Below are positions 27,647 to 35,834 of a stretch of 64,000 nucleotides of DNA, piece by piece. The stretch comes from Streptomyces sp. BK208. Its GTDB lineage: Bacteria > Actinomycetota > Actinomycetes > Streptomycetales > Streptomycetaceae. The DNA is taken from the NCBI RefSeq assembly GCF_004364245.1, contig NZ_SOAV01000003.1:186001-250000 (forward strand), given 5' to 3'. The number at the start of each line of letters is the position of its first letter. The first letter of the stretch is position 1. The notes under the pieces were generated by a model that did no database searches, was not told the origin of the DNA, and saw only the letters and a list, made by a program, of their open reading frames with translations. The position numbers were made by a program, and so were the translations under genes.

Positions 27647-27767
27647 TCGCTGAGCGTATAGGTGGTTCGGTAACGTCATTTCTCCCTCACCTTGCGCGGC
27701 GCCTAGTCTTCGTGGTGCCGCCGGGCGGACCGTGCGTTCGACGGCAACGGGGTTACTGTGCCGGGAA

Positions 27768-27786
27768 ATTGACGCGCACCGTCAAT
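27768..27786. promoter_or_regulatory. LysR box ATTGACG-N5-CGTCAAT in the 369-bp divergent region
   Basis: A perfect 7+5+7 palindrome with T-N11-A spacing, in the intergenic stretch 27647-28015 between LysR 2 and the right operon. A second palindrome, TCGGCC-AAA-GGCCGA, lies at about 27803-27817. No gene is seen in this stretch. Confidence 0.6.
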
Positions 27787-28015
27787 CGGCGTGGCGCAAA
27801 GATCGGCCAAAGGCCGAGCAAAGACGCCGCGTCCGGACCGTCCGGTGGACGCGACACCCGCCGCCCCGCGATTGTCATTCCCTCGACTTTTCCTGACGCC
27901 CTGCCGGCGCATTGCCGGGCACCGGACCGCGTCGTCTTCACCACAACGGCGCGATGTCCGCCCGCCCTGCCGGAATGCCCGCTCCGCAACCGCGAACACT
28001 CAGAAGGATTGTGCC

Positions 28016-28801
28016 GTGCCGGTCATCACCATGCGCAACGGTCCCTTGGAACACGTCGTCATCGACGGCGATCCCGACCTCTCCCCCCTCGTCTTCCTGC
28101 ACGGCGGACTCGGCTGTCTCGCCGCCTGGGGACGCTTCCCCGCCCGGCTCGCCGCGGCCACCGGGCGCCGCGCCCTGGTCTACTCCCGGCACGGCCACGG
28201 CGGCAGCGGTCCCGACCCGCTCCCCCGCACCGTCCGCTACATGCAGGAGCACGCCCACGGGGTGCTGCCCGACCTGCTCGACGTGCTGGACATGCGCCGC
28301 CCCGTCCTGGTCGGCCACAGCGACGGCGCCTCCATGGCACTGCTGCACGCCTCGGCGCACCCGGTCGAAGCGGTCGTCGCGATGGGCCCGCACCTGTACT
28401 TCGAGGAGGAGAACCGCCGGGGCATCGAGAACGCCCGCGCCTCCTACGAGGCGGGTCCGCTCGCCCGGAAGCTGGCCATGGTGCACGACGACCCCCGAGG
28501 AGTGTTCGACCGCTGGAGCGGTGTCTGGCTCTCGCCCGCCTTCCGCGACTGGTCCATCGAGGACGAACTGCACGTCACCGCACCGGTACTGGCGATCCAG
28601 GGCGACGAGGACGAGTACGGCACGATGGCCCAGGTCGACGCGGCGGAACGCGCGGTGGACGGCCCGTTCGAGCGTCTGGTCCCCGAGGGCTGCGACCACT
28701 ACCCCCACCTGGTGCGGCCCGACCTCGTCGTCGACGCCGTCCGCGGATTCCTCGCCAGTCCCCGCACGGCCGGGACGCGGACCGCGGGAGCCGGCCGGTG
28801 A
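28016..28801 (+). CDS. Alpha/beta-hydrolase, possible thioesterase of the right operon
   Basis: The protein has 261 residues. FLHGGLGC forms the oxyanion region, VGHSDGASM the nucleophile elbow with Ser, IQGDEDEYG the acid and CDHYPHL the His, so the triad is complete, unlike the paralogue in the left operon. It could release a product from the carrier protein encoded two genes on, or hydrolyse an ester. AGAAGGA lies seven bases before GTG 28016. It overlaps the adenylation gene by 4 bp (GTGA). Confidence 0.82.
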   Translation: MPVITMRNGPLEHVVIDGDPDLSPLVFLHGGLGCLAAWGRFPARLAAATGRRALVYSRHGHGGSGPDPLPRTVRYMQEHAHGVLPDLLDVLDMRRPVLVGHSDGASMALLHASAHPVEAVVAMGPHLYFEEENRRGIENARASYEAGPLARKLAMVHDDPRGVFDRWSGVWLSPAFRDWSIEDELHVTAPVLAIQGDEDEYGTMAQVDAAERAVDGPFERLVPEGCDHYPHLVRPDLVVDAVRGFLASPRTAGTRTAGAGR

Positions 28802-30363
28802 CCGCCACCCCCCGCCTCGACGCCCTGCTGGCCCGTTCCGCGCGGACCCACCCCGGGCGCACCGCCCTGGAGGGAGCCGGCGAGAGCTGGACGTACGCCC
28901 GGCTGGAGCGGGCCGTCGACGCGCTGGCCGCCCGGCTGTCGGCCGAGGGCGTCGCCCCGGGCGACCGGATCGGCGTCTACGCACCCAAGTCCCCCGCCAC
29001 CGTCGTCGCCCTGTACGCGGTGCTGCGGGCCGGCGCGGTGGCCGCACCGCTCGACACCGCGGACCCGCCGGAGCGCACCGCGCGGATGATCCGCAACGCG
29101 GGTCTGTCGGCGCTCCTCACCGTCGACCGCGCCCTGACCGGGGCCCGCCGGGCCGTCGCCCGCACCCTCGGCGGCGGGCCGGGCGCCGAGGAGGCCCTCG
29201 ACCACGGCCTGCGCCTGCTGCGCTCCCTCGCCCCCGGCGAGCGGCCCGCGCCCCTGCCCGCGCCGGCCGACGAGGGCGGCTACATCCTGTTCACCTCCGG
29301 CAGCACCGGCTGGCCCAAGGGCGTCCTCCTCTCGCACGAGAACGTCGCGCACTACGCGCTGTGGGCCGCGCGGGAGTTCGGGCTGACCCCGGACGACCGG
29401 ATCGGCTCCCAGGCCGCCCTCACCTTCGACCTGACCACCTTCGACCTGTTCAGCGCCGCCGCCGCGGGAGCCTGTACGGTCCTGATGCCGGACGCGCTGC
29501 GGGTCTTCCCCCGCGATGTCGTCGCGTGGCTGACCGAACAGCGCGTCACCGCCTTCATGGCCGTACCGTCCCTGTACCACGCGATGCTCCAGCAGGGCGG
29601 TCTCGCGGACGGTCCGCCGGCCACCCTGCGGATCGCCGCCTTCGGCGGGGAGGCGTTCGCCCCCGAACTGCTCGAGCGGTACCTGCGGTTGTTCGACGGG
29701 GTGCCGTTCTACAACCTGTACGGGCCCACCGAGACCAACGCCTGCACCTACCACCGGGTGCCGGCCGACTGGACGGCCGACCGGGAACTGCCCATCGGCC
29801 GGGGCATCGGCGGCGTCCACGTCGACGTGCTCGACGAGGACGGCCGGCCCACCGACGGCGAGGGCGAGATCCACGTCGCCGGCCCCGTCGTCTTCCAGGG
29901 TTACCTGCGCGGCGGGGCACCGGAGGACCCCACCGTCACCGCCGTCTTCCGCGACGGAGTCGCCCGCCGCGCCTACCCCACCGGGGACCTCGGCCGGATC
30001 CGTCCCGACGGCCGGGTGCTGCTGCGCGGGCGGCGCGACCACCAGGTCAAGCGGCGCGGCCACCGCATCGACCTGATGGACGTGGAGCACGCCGTCCTGG
30101 AGCTCCCGCAGGTGGTCACCGCCGCCGTCGTCGCCAAGGACGCCGCGGACGGCTCCCGCACCGGCCAGATCTGGGCGTACGCGCAGACCGACGCCGCCGA
30201 GCACGAGGTCCTGGCCGCACTGCGCGGCGTACTGCCCAAGCGGATGCTGCCCGACCGCGTCGTTCCGCTCACCACCCTGCCCACCACCACCAGCGGGAAG
30301 GTCGACCGCCGCGCCCTGAGCGGCACGGCCGGCCCCGCACACCCGGAGGACGTCACCGTATGA
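28798..30363 (+). CDS. Stand-alone amino-acid adenylation enzyme
   Basis: The 521-residue protein activates a carboxylate as acyl-AMP and loads it on a carrier protein. The core motifs are complete: TSGSTGWPKG (A3, residues 166-175), NLYGPTE (A5, about 306), YPTGDLG (A7), GRRDHQVKRRGHRID (A8) and the catalytic Lys501 in TTSGKVDRR (A10). My hand-aligned specificity residues are roughly D-L-F-M-A-F-L-A-C. The Asp of FDLTTFD fits an alpha-amino acid. The pattern partly resembles stand-alone prolyl enzymes of pyrrole pathways, but I cannot name the substrate. It is coupled to the carrier-protein gene by ATGA. Confidence 0.88.
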   Translation: MTATPRLDALLARSARTHPGRTALEGAGESWTYARLERAVDALAARLSAEGVAPGDRIGVYAPKSPATVVALYAVLRAGAVAAPLDTADPPERTARMIRNAGLSALLTVDRALTGARRAVARTLGGGPGAEEALDHGLRLLRSLAPGERPAPLPAPADEGGYILFTSGSTGWPKGVLLSHENVAHYALWAAREFGLTPDDRIGSQAALTFDLTTFDLFSAAAAGACTVLMPDALRVFPRDVVAWLTEQRVTAFMAVPSLYHAMLQQGGLADGPPATLRIAAFGGEAFAPELLERYLRLFDGVPFYNLYGPTETNACTYHRVPADWTADRELPIGRGIGGVHVDVLDEDGRPTDGEGEIHVAGPVVFQGYLRGGAPEDPTVTAVFRDGVARRAYPTGDLGRIRPDGRVLLRGRRDHQVKRRGHRIDLMDVEHAVLELPQVVTAAVVAKDAADGSRTGQIWAYAQTDAAEHEVLAALRGVLPKRMLPDRVVPLTTLPTTTSGKVDRRALSGTAGPAHPEDVTV

Positions 30364-30623
30364 ACAGCGTCGAAGAACTCTGCGACCTGATCGGCAGCCG
30401 CATCACCTGGGGACCCGGCGAGGACGCCGGCTCCCTGACCGCCGACACCCCGCTCCTCGAGATGGGCCTGGTCGACTCGCTGGCGATCATGGAGATCGTC
30501 GCGGCGCTCGACAAGGAGGCCGGCGTCACCCTGCCCGACACCGAGATCGTCGCCGCCAACTTCCGCAGCCCCAGGGCGCTGTGGGCCGCGATCGGGAACC
30601 TCGCCGCCCAGGGGCGCACATGA
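30360..30623 (+). CDS. Free-standing peptidyl/acyl carrier protein
   Basis: The protein has 87 residues. LLEMGLVDSLAIMEIVAAL is the phosphopantetheine attachment segment, with Ser40 in DSL. The length is normal for a discrete carrier. It is overlapped on both sides (ATGA with the adenylation gene and with the first acyl-CoA-dehydrogenase gene), so carrier, loading enzyme and oxidase should be made together. It presumably holds the aminoacyl group during oxidation. Confidence 0.92.
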   Translation: MNSVEELCDLIGSRITWGPGEDAGSLTADTPLLEMGLVDSLAIMEIVAALDKEAGVTLPDTEIVAANFRSPRALWAAIGNLAAQGRT

Positions 30624-31780
30624 GCGCGACGGCCACCGCAGCGCTGCGCGGCTGCGCACCGGAGACCGAGGAGGTCGTCGACGCCTACCGTGACCTGGCC
30701 GCGCCGCTGGCGGAGCGGACCGGGGACCTGGACTTCACCGCCGGTTGGCGGGCCATGGCCGACCTCGGGGTGCTCCGTCTCGCCCCGCCCGGCGCCACGG
30801 CGCCCGGACCCGTCACCCGCTCCCTCGCCGTGATCGAGGGCATCGGACTGGCGGGCGTCGACCCCGGTCTGTGCTACGCGCTGGCGTCGCAGGTCTTCGG
30901 GATGCAGTTCCCCCTGCGGGCCACGCTCCCGGCCGATGCCTGGGACGCGGTCGCCGGCGTCCAGGACGGCCGGACACTGCTCTGCCACGCGCTGACCGAA
31001 CGCGGCGGCGGCAGCGACCCGTTCTCCATGGAGACCCGCGCCGTGCGCGACGGCGACGGCTTCGTGCTCGACGGCGCGAAGACGTTCGTCACCGCGGCCC
31101 CCGTGGCCGACCGGGCGATCGTCTTCGCCCGGACCGCTCCGGGGCGCTCACCGTTCGCCCTGTCCGCGTTCCTCCTCCCCCTCGACCTCCCGGGGGTCCG
31201 GCGCGGCGAGAGCTTCGCCAAGACGGCGCTGCCCACCGTGCCGATGGGGGAGCTGATCTTCGAGGGCGCCCGGCTCCCCGCGGACGCGCTGCTCGGCGAG
31301 GAGGGCTCCGGACTCGCGGTGATGGCGTCGACCACCGCCTGGGAGCGGTCCGTCATCCTCGGCTACGCCCTCGGCCCGATGCACCGTCTGCTGGCGCGCA
31401 CCGTGGAGTGGGCCGCCGGACGCGAGCACTTCGGCCGGCGCATGGGCGCGAGTCACCAGGTCGCCGCGCGCGTCAGCGACATGGCGCTGGCCCTGCACCG
31501 CTCGCGCGTGCAGCTGTACGCGATGGCCGCCCGGCTCGACGCCGACACACCCGCCCGGCAGTTGGCCGCCGAGGCCGCCCTCACCAAGATCTCCGTCTCC
31601 GAGGACTACGTGCGGATGACCGAGCACGCCACCGCGCTGTCCGGCGTGCGCGCCTTCCTGCCCGGCTTCGACCTCGCGGCGGACCTGGCGAGTCCCATGG
31701 CGGCCCTGACCTACGCCGGCCCGAACGACCTGCTGCGGGTCGCCGTGGCCCGTCAGCTCGGCCTGCCCGTCGAGAACTGA
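30620..31780 (+). CDS. Acyl-CoA-dehydrogenase-fold oxidase 1
   Basis: The 386-residue FAD enzyme carries TERGGGSDPFSMETRAV (LTE-x-x-x-GSD flavin motif) and FVTAAPVADRAIVFART (middle beta domain), then the C-terminal helices. The usual C-terminal catalytic Glu is absent: the Y-E-G-T region reads YAGPND. A helix-G Glu (TTAWERSVI) could serve as the base, as in isovaleryl-CoA dehydrogenase and prolyl-carrier oxidases. It most likely dehydrogenates an aminoacyl group on the carrier. It overlaps the carrier gene by 4 bp. Confidence 0.85.
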   Translation: MSATATAALRGCAPETEEVVDAYRDLAAPLAERTGDLDFTAGWRAMADLGVLRLAPPGATAPGPVTRSLAVIEGIGLAGVDPGLCYALASQVFGMQFPLRATLPADAWDAVAGVQDGRTLLCHALTERGGGSDPFSMETRAVRDGDGFVLDGAKTFVTAAPVADRAIVFARTAPGRSPFALSAFLLPLDLPGVRRGESFAKTALPTVPMGELIFEGARLPADALLGEEGSGLAVMASTTAWERSVILGYALGPMHRLLARTVEWAAGREHFGRRMGASHQVAARVSDMALALHRSRVQLYAMAARLDADTPARQLAAEAALTKISVSEDYVRMTEHATALSGVRAFLPGFDLAADLASPMAALTYAGPNDLLRVAVARQLGLPVEN

Positions 31781-32014
31781 CCGGTCGCCTCCCGACCGGC
31801 CGTGAAGCCACCGGTCACCCGACCGGCCCGCCGAACCGGCCGCCCGAGACCCGGCCGACCGAGACCCGGCCACCGAACGGGCCGACCGAGACCCGGCCGA
31901 CCGAAACGCGGTCGATCGACCCGGCCGACCGGCCGGACCGGCCGGCCGAGACCCGGCCGGCCGACGCCCCACAGCCGACAACCCACCGGCCGAGAACCGA
32001 CCCCAAGGACATCG
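31781..32014. repeat. Degenerate (g)accggcc/accgagacccggcc repeats between the two oxidase genes
   Basis: This 234-bp gap interrupts an otherwise overlapping operon. It consists of repeated cggccgaccgagacc-like units, most regular between about 31840 and 31970. A reading frame exists in phase with oxidase 2, but it would encode an Arg/Pro/Gly-rich repeat and has no good ribosome site; the ATG with AAGGA at the end of the array is the better start. Probably non-coding. Confidence 0.7.
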
Positions 32015-33202
32015 ATGACGCTGCCGACCCACTTCGACGACCTCCTCAAACTCGCCGCGGACACCGGCTCCGCGATCGCCCCGCTCGCCGCCGGCACCGA
32101 CGCCGCGGACGACGACGGCCACGAGGCCTACCGCGTGCTGCGCGAGTCGGGGCTGCTCGCCCTGCTCGTCCCCCGGGAAGCCGGCGGCGCCGGACTCGGC
32201 TTCGGCGACTACTGGCGGGTGCTGGCCGAACTGGGCGCGCACCACGGCGCCGCGGCCCTCGGCTTCAACATGCACCACGTCGTCGTCGGCGCACTCGCCG
32301 AAGCCGCCGGGACCCGGCTGTCCCCGGCCGCCGACGCCTTCCGCACCTGGATGCTGGGCGAGGTGGTGCACGGTCGCAAGATGTTCGCCTCCGCCACCTC
32401 CGAGGCCGGCCGCGGGGCGAAGCTGCGCGGCATGCACACCCGCTACCGCCGCTCCGACGACGGCACGCACTACGTCCTGAACGGCAGGAAGGACTTCGTG
32501 TCCCTGGCCGGCGCCGCCGACTACTACGTGGTGGCCGCCGCGGACGGCGACGCCGAGGAGAGCGGCGAGGTCTCCCACTTCGTCGTCGCCGCCGACGACC
32601 CGGGCGTCGGCTTCGGCTCCGTGCGGCACCTGTCGGCGATGTACGGCACCAGCACCGCCCCGATGACGCTGGACGAGGTCGTGGTGCCCCGCTCCCGTCT
32701 CTACCTCGGCGTCGAGGGCATGTCCCTGTTCAAGGTGGTGCGCGAACCCCACTGGATGTTCGCCGGCTACACCGGTGCCTACCTGGGCATGGTGGAGGCC
32801 CTCTTCCGGCACACGGTGGATCACGTCACCGCCGTGCCCGGCCGCGCCGACTCGCCCGTCGTGCAGCAGGAACTGGGCCGGATGTCCGCCCGTCTGCGGG
32901 CCGCCCGCGCCCTGGTCCACGAGGCCGGCGACCTGGTCACCGCGGAACGCGGCAGCCTGGAGGCCAACGCCATGGTGCACGCCGCGAAGTACGTCGTGGG
33001 CGAGACCGGCCCGAGCCTGGCCCAGGACGCCCTGCGGCTGTGCGGCTCGGCCGCGGTCAGCCGCGGCCACGCGCTGGAACGGCTCGTCCGGGAGGTCCAG
33101 TTCTCCCACGTGATGCCGGCCAAGCCGCACGAGTGCCTGGAGTACCTGGGCAAGGCCGCGACCGGGGTCAACCTCTACGACGCCCGGGCCTTCTCGTGGT
33201 GA
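32015..33202 (+). CDS. Acyl-CoA-dehydrogenase-fold flavoenzyme 2, possible FMNH2-dependent monooxygenase
   Basis: The protein has 395 residues. It has the ACAD fold (SATSEAGRGAKLRG, LNGRKDFVSLAGAADYYVVA, C-terminal GSAAVSRGHALERLVREVQF). The helix-G and C-terminal Glu bases are not evident, and the tail SHVMPAKPHECLEYLGK recalls two-component flavin monooxygenases such as DszC. The next gene is a flavin reductase with a 4-bp overlap, which supports hydroxylation or N-oxidation fed with reduced flavin. AAGGA precedes ATG 32015. Substrate unknown. Confidence 0.78.
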   Translation: MTLPTHFDDLLKLAADTGSAIAPLAAGTDAADDDGHEAYRVLRESGLLALLVPREAGGAGLGFGDYWRVLAELGAHHGAAALGFNMHHVVVGALAEAAGTRLSPAADAFRTWMLGEVVHGRKMFASATSEAGRGAKLRGMHTRYRRSDDGTHYVLNGRKDFVSLAGAADYYVVAAADGDAEESGEVSHFVVAADDPGVGFGSVRHLSAMYGTSTAPMTLDEVVVPRSRLYLGVEGMSLFKVVREPHWMFAGYTGAYLGMVEALFRHTVDHVTAVPGRADSPVVQQELGRMSARLRAARALVHEAGDLVTAERGSLEANAMVHAAKYVVGETGPSLAQDALRLCGSAAVSRGHALERLVREVQFSHVMPAKPHECLEYLGKAATGVNLYDARAFSW

Positions 33203-33750
33203 CCCCCGCGAGCGCCACGGCCCCGGTGCCCTCCGTCCCGCTCGCCGCGGACGAACACGCGGTACCGCACGACGCCTTCCGGGCCCTGATGGGCTCGCAC
33301 CCCGGCGGTGTCGCCGTCGTCACCACCGCCGACGCGCGGGGCACGCCGTACGGCTTCACCTGCACCGCGCTGTGCTCGGTCTCCCTCGATCCGCCGCAGC
33401 TGCTGGTGTGCGCGTCGGCGGGCGGAAACACCCTGCCGGTGCTCGCGGCCCGCGGGGCCTTCACCGTCAACCTGCTGCACGGCACCGGTCGGCGCGCCGC
33501 CCAGGCGTTCGCCGGTCCGGCCGCCGAGCGGTTCACCACCGTCCCCTGGCGGGCCGGGCACCACACCGGACTGCCGGTCCTGCCGCAGGACGCCCACGCC
33601 ACCGCCGAGTGCCGCGTCACCCGGATGGTCCCGGCCGGTGACCACACCATCGTGATCGGCGAGGTCCTGCACACCGAGACGCACGTCCCCGCCGCCGAGG
33701 CGGCACCCCTGCTGTACGGCATGCGCCGCTACGCGACCTGGCCGGTGTGA
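33199..33750 (+). CDS. Flavin reductase (split-barrel, HpaC/ActVB type)
   Basis: The protein has 183 residues. [39 protein letters not shown] and a final [10 protein letters not shown] are the flavin-reductase-like FMN-binding fold. It would supply FMNH2 or FADH2 using NAD(P)H. The GTG at 33199 overlaps the oxidase 2 stop by 4 bp (GTGA), so the pair should be a two-component system. Such pairs hydroxylate or N-oxidise small substrates. Confidence 0.87.
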   Translation: MTPASATAPVPSVPLAADEHAVPHDAFRALMGSHPGGVAVVTTADARGTPYGFTCTALCSVSLDPPQLLVCASAGGNTLPVLAARGAFTVNLLHGTGRRAAQAFAGPAAERFTTVPWRAGHHTGLPVLPQDAHATAECRVTRMVPAGDHTIVIGEVLHTETHVPAAEAAPLLYGMRRYATWPV

Positions 33751-33809
33751 CCCGGCATCGACCGGCCGTCCCCGTCCGTCCCACTCCCCCGCCACGTGAA
33801 GGAGCCAGC

Positions 33810-34232
33810 ATGTTCCGCACCCTGATGAAGTCGAAGATCCACCGCGCCACCGTCACCCAGGCCGACCTGCACTACGTCGGCTCGGTCACCGTCGACTCCG
33901 ACCTCATGCACGCCGCCGGTCTGCTCCCCGGCGAGAAGGTCGACATCGTCGACATCGACAACGGCGCCCGGCTGTCCACGTACGTCATCGCGGGCCCGGC
34001 CGGCTCCGGCGTCCTCGGCATCAACGGAGCCGCGGCCCGGCTGATAAGCCCCGGTGACCTCGTCATCCTCATCGCCTACGCCGCCATGACGGACGAAGAG
34101 GCCGCCTCCTTCGTTCCCGACGTCGTGTTCGTCGACGAGCACAACGCCATCGCCGCCCTGGGCTCGGACCCCGCCGAGGTGCCCGCGGGCTCGGGCCTCA
34201 AGCGCGGCGACCTGGTCGCCGAGGTGTCATGA
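33810..34232 (+). CDS. panD: Aspartate 1-decarboxylase (pyruvoyl), cluster copy
   Basis: The 140-residue protein decarboxylates L-aspartate to beta-alanine. All key residues are in register: Lys9, His11, the Gly24-Ser25 self-cleavage site that forms the pyruvoyl group (YVGSVTVD), Arg54, Thr57, Tyr58 and Asn72. The enzyme should be active after processing. GGAG lies at good distance before ATG 33810. It sits between the flavin reductase and the SDR (ATGA overlap), far from pantothenate genes, so its beta-alanine is probably for the cluster's product. Confidence 0.95.
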   Translation: MFRTLMKSKIHRATVTQADLHYVGSVTVDSDLMHAAGLLPGEKVDIVDIDNGARLSTYVIAGPAGSGVLGINGAAARLISPGDLVILIAYAAMTDEEAASFVPDVVFVDEHNAIAALGSDPAEVPAGSGLKRGDLVAEVS

Positions 34233-34963
34233 CGGTCGCCGTGGTCAGCGGCGGCACCCGCGGCATCGGGCGGGCGCTGAGTCTCCGGCTCGCCGCTCTC
34301 GGCCACCGGGTGGTCGCCCTCTACCGCAGTGACGGGGCCGCCGCGCGGCAGACCGAGAGGGCCGGTGACGGCCGGGTCGAGACGCTGCGCTGCGACCTCG
34401 CCCGCCCGGAGGAGATCCGGACCGTCTGCGCGTCGCTCACCGAGCGCCTCGGGGCGCCCTCCGTGCTCGTCAACAACGCCGGTGTCAACCGCGACCGGCC
34501 GTTCCTGTCGATGACGGCGCGGGACTGGGACACGGTCCTGGCCACCAACCTCTCCGGCCCCTTCCACCTGACCCGCGCGCTGGCCCCCGCGATGGTGGAG
34601 GCGGGCGGGGGCAACGTCGTCAACGTCGCCTCCACCACGGCGATCAGGCCCCGCACCGACGGTGCCAACTACTGCGCGAGCAAGGCGGGCCTGCTCCAGC
34701 TCACCAAGTGCCTGGCCCTCGAACTCGCCCCCCGCGTCCGGGTCAACGCCCTGCTGCCCGGGTTCACCGACACCGAGGAGGTGACCGAGCGCTACCGCCT
34801 GGACGACCCGGCGCGGCTCGGCGCCGTCCTGGACACCGTCCCGCGCGGCCGGCTCGGCACGGCCGAGGACATGGCCGACGCCCTCGAGTTCCTGGTGAGC
34901 GCGCGCAGCGGCTACGTCACCGGCCAGCAACTCGTCGTCGACGGCGGCCACTTCATGGGATGA
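34229..34963 (+). CDS. SDR reductase, FabG-like
   Basis: The protein has 244 residues. SGGTRGIG is the NADP-binding motif, NNAGV follows, and the catalytic set is Ser135 (NVASTT), Tyr148 and Lys152 (YCASK). The closest class is 3-oxoacyl-ACP reductase, so it likely reduces a beta-keto group, perhaps on the carrier. It overlaps panD by 4 bp. Alternative roles are oxidation of a hydroxyl or an imine reduction. Confidence 0.88.
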   Translation: MTVAVVSGGTRGIGRALSLRLAALGHRVVALYRSDGAAARQTERAGDGRVETLRCDLARPEEIRTVCASLTERLGAPSVLVNNAGVNRDRPFLSMTARDWDTVLATNLSGPFHLTRALAPAMVEAGGGNVVNVASTTAIRPRTDGANYCASKAGLLQLTKCLALELAPRVRVNALLPGFTDTEEVTERYRLDDPARLGAVLDTVPRGRLGTAEDMADALEFLVSARSGYVTGQQLVVDGGHFMG

Positions 34964-35021
34964 CCGCCCCCGTCTTCCCCACTTTCCTCGCCCCCACCGA
35001 ATCCATCAGGAGAAGAAGCGC

Positions 35022-35834
35022 ATGCGACTGACCCAGCAACAGGCCGCCGAGTACCACGAGCGCGGCTTCCTCATGCTCGAATCCCTCCTCGACGCGCAGG
35101 AGGTGGAGTCCCTGCGCGCCGCCTTCGAACGCGACGCGAAGGTTCCCGGCCCGCAGGTGGTGACCGAGGACGGCGGCACGGAGGTCCGCGCCGTCTACTC
35201 CTCGCACCAACGGCAGCCGGAGTACGCCGGGCTGGTCCGCGATCCGCGCATCCTGGCACCGGTGCGGCAGCTGCTCTGCGACGACGTCTACGTCTACCAG
35301 TTCAAGATCAACGCCAAGCCGGCCTTCGGCGGCGACAGGTGGGCCTGGCACCAGGACTTCCTCGCCTGGCGCATCGCCGACGGCCTGCCCGCGCCGCGCC
35401 AGGTCAACATCGGCGTCTTCCTGGACGACGTCACCGAGTTCAACGGCCCGGTCATCTTCCTGCCCGGCTCGCACCGGCGCGGGCTCGTCCACCGGGGCCG
35501 GTCGGCGTCCGCCCGGTCCGAGCAGCACCTCGACCCGGACGACATCTCGCTGTCGCCGGCACAGCTCGCGGAGCACGTCGACCGCCACGGCATGACCAGC
35601 CCCAAGGGCCCGGCCGGTTCCGTCGTGCTGTTCTCCCCTGAGATCGTGCACGGCTCGTCCCCCAACATGTCGCCGTTCGCCCGCCGCCTGCTGATCGCCA
35701 CCTACAACGACACCGAGAACCTTCCGCGGCCCGCGGGCGAGCCCCGCCCGGACTACGTGGTGTGCCGCGACACGGCACCGCTGCGCCCGCTGGCCCTGCC
35801 GTTCTCGCAGGCGCCGGTCGCGGTGGCCTCGTGA
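35022..35834 (+). CDS. PhyH-type Fe(II)/2-oxoglutarate dioxygenase
   Basis: The protein has 270 residues. The iron ligands are His110 and Asp112 (WAWHQDF) and His210 (EIVHGSSPN), and Arg221/222 (FARRLL) binds 2-oxoglutarate. The family hydroxylates unactivated carbons, for example in ectoine hydroxylase and phytanoyl-CoA dioxygenase. AGGAG precedes ATG 35022. It is coupled to the alcohol dehydrogenase gene by a GTGA overlap, so hydroxylation followed by oxidation is likely. Substrate unknown. Confidence 0.87.
   Translation: MRLTQQQAAEYHERGFLMLESLLDAQEVESLRAAFERDAKVPGPQVVTEDGGTEVRAVYSSHQRQPEYAGLVRDPRILAPVRQLLCDDVYVYQFKINAKPAFGGDRWAWHQDFLAWRIADGLPAPRQVNIGVFLDDVTEFNGPVIFLPGSHRRGLVHRGRSASARSEQHLDPDDISLSPAQLAEHVDRHGMTSPKGPAGSVVLFSPEIVHGSSPNMSPFARRLLIATYNDTENLPRPAGEPRPDYVVCRDTAPLRPLALPFSQAPVAVAS

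Noticed and set aside
31802..32014. In-frame upstream extension giving the second ACAD protein an Arg/Pro/Gly-rich N-terminal repeat
   Set aside because: It translates the repeat array, has no ribosome site, and a good AAGGA-ATG start sits at its end.
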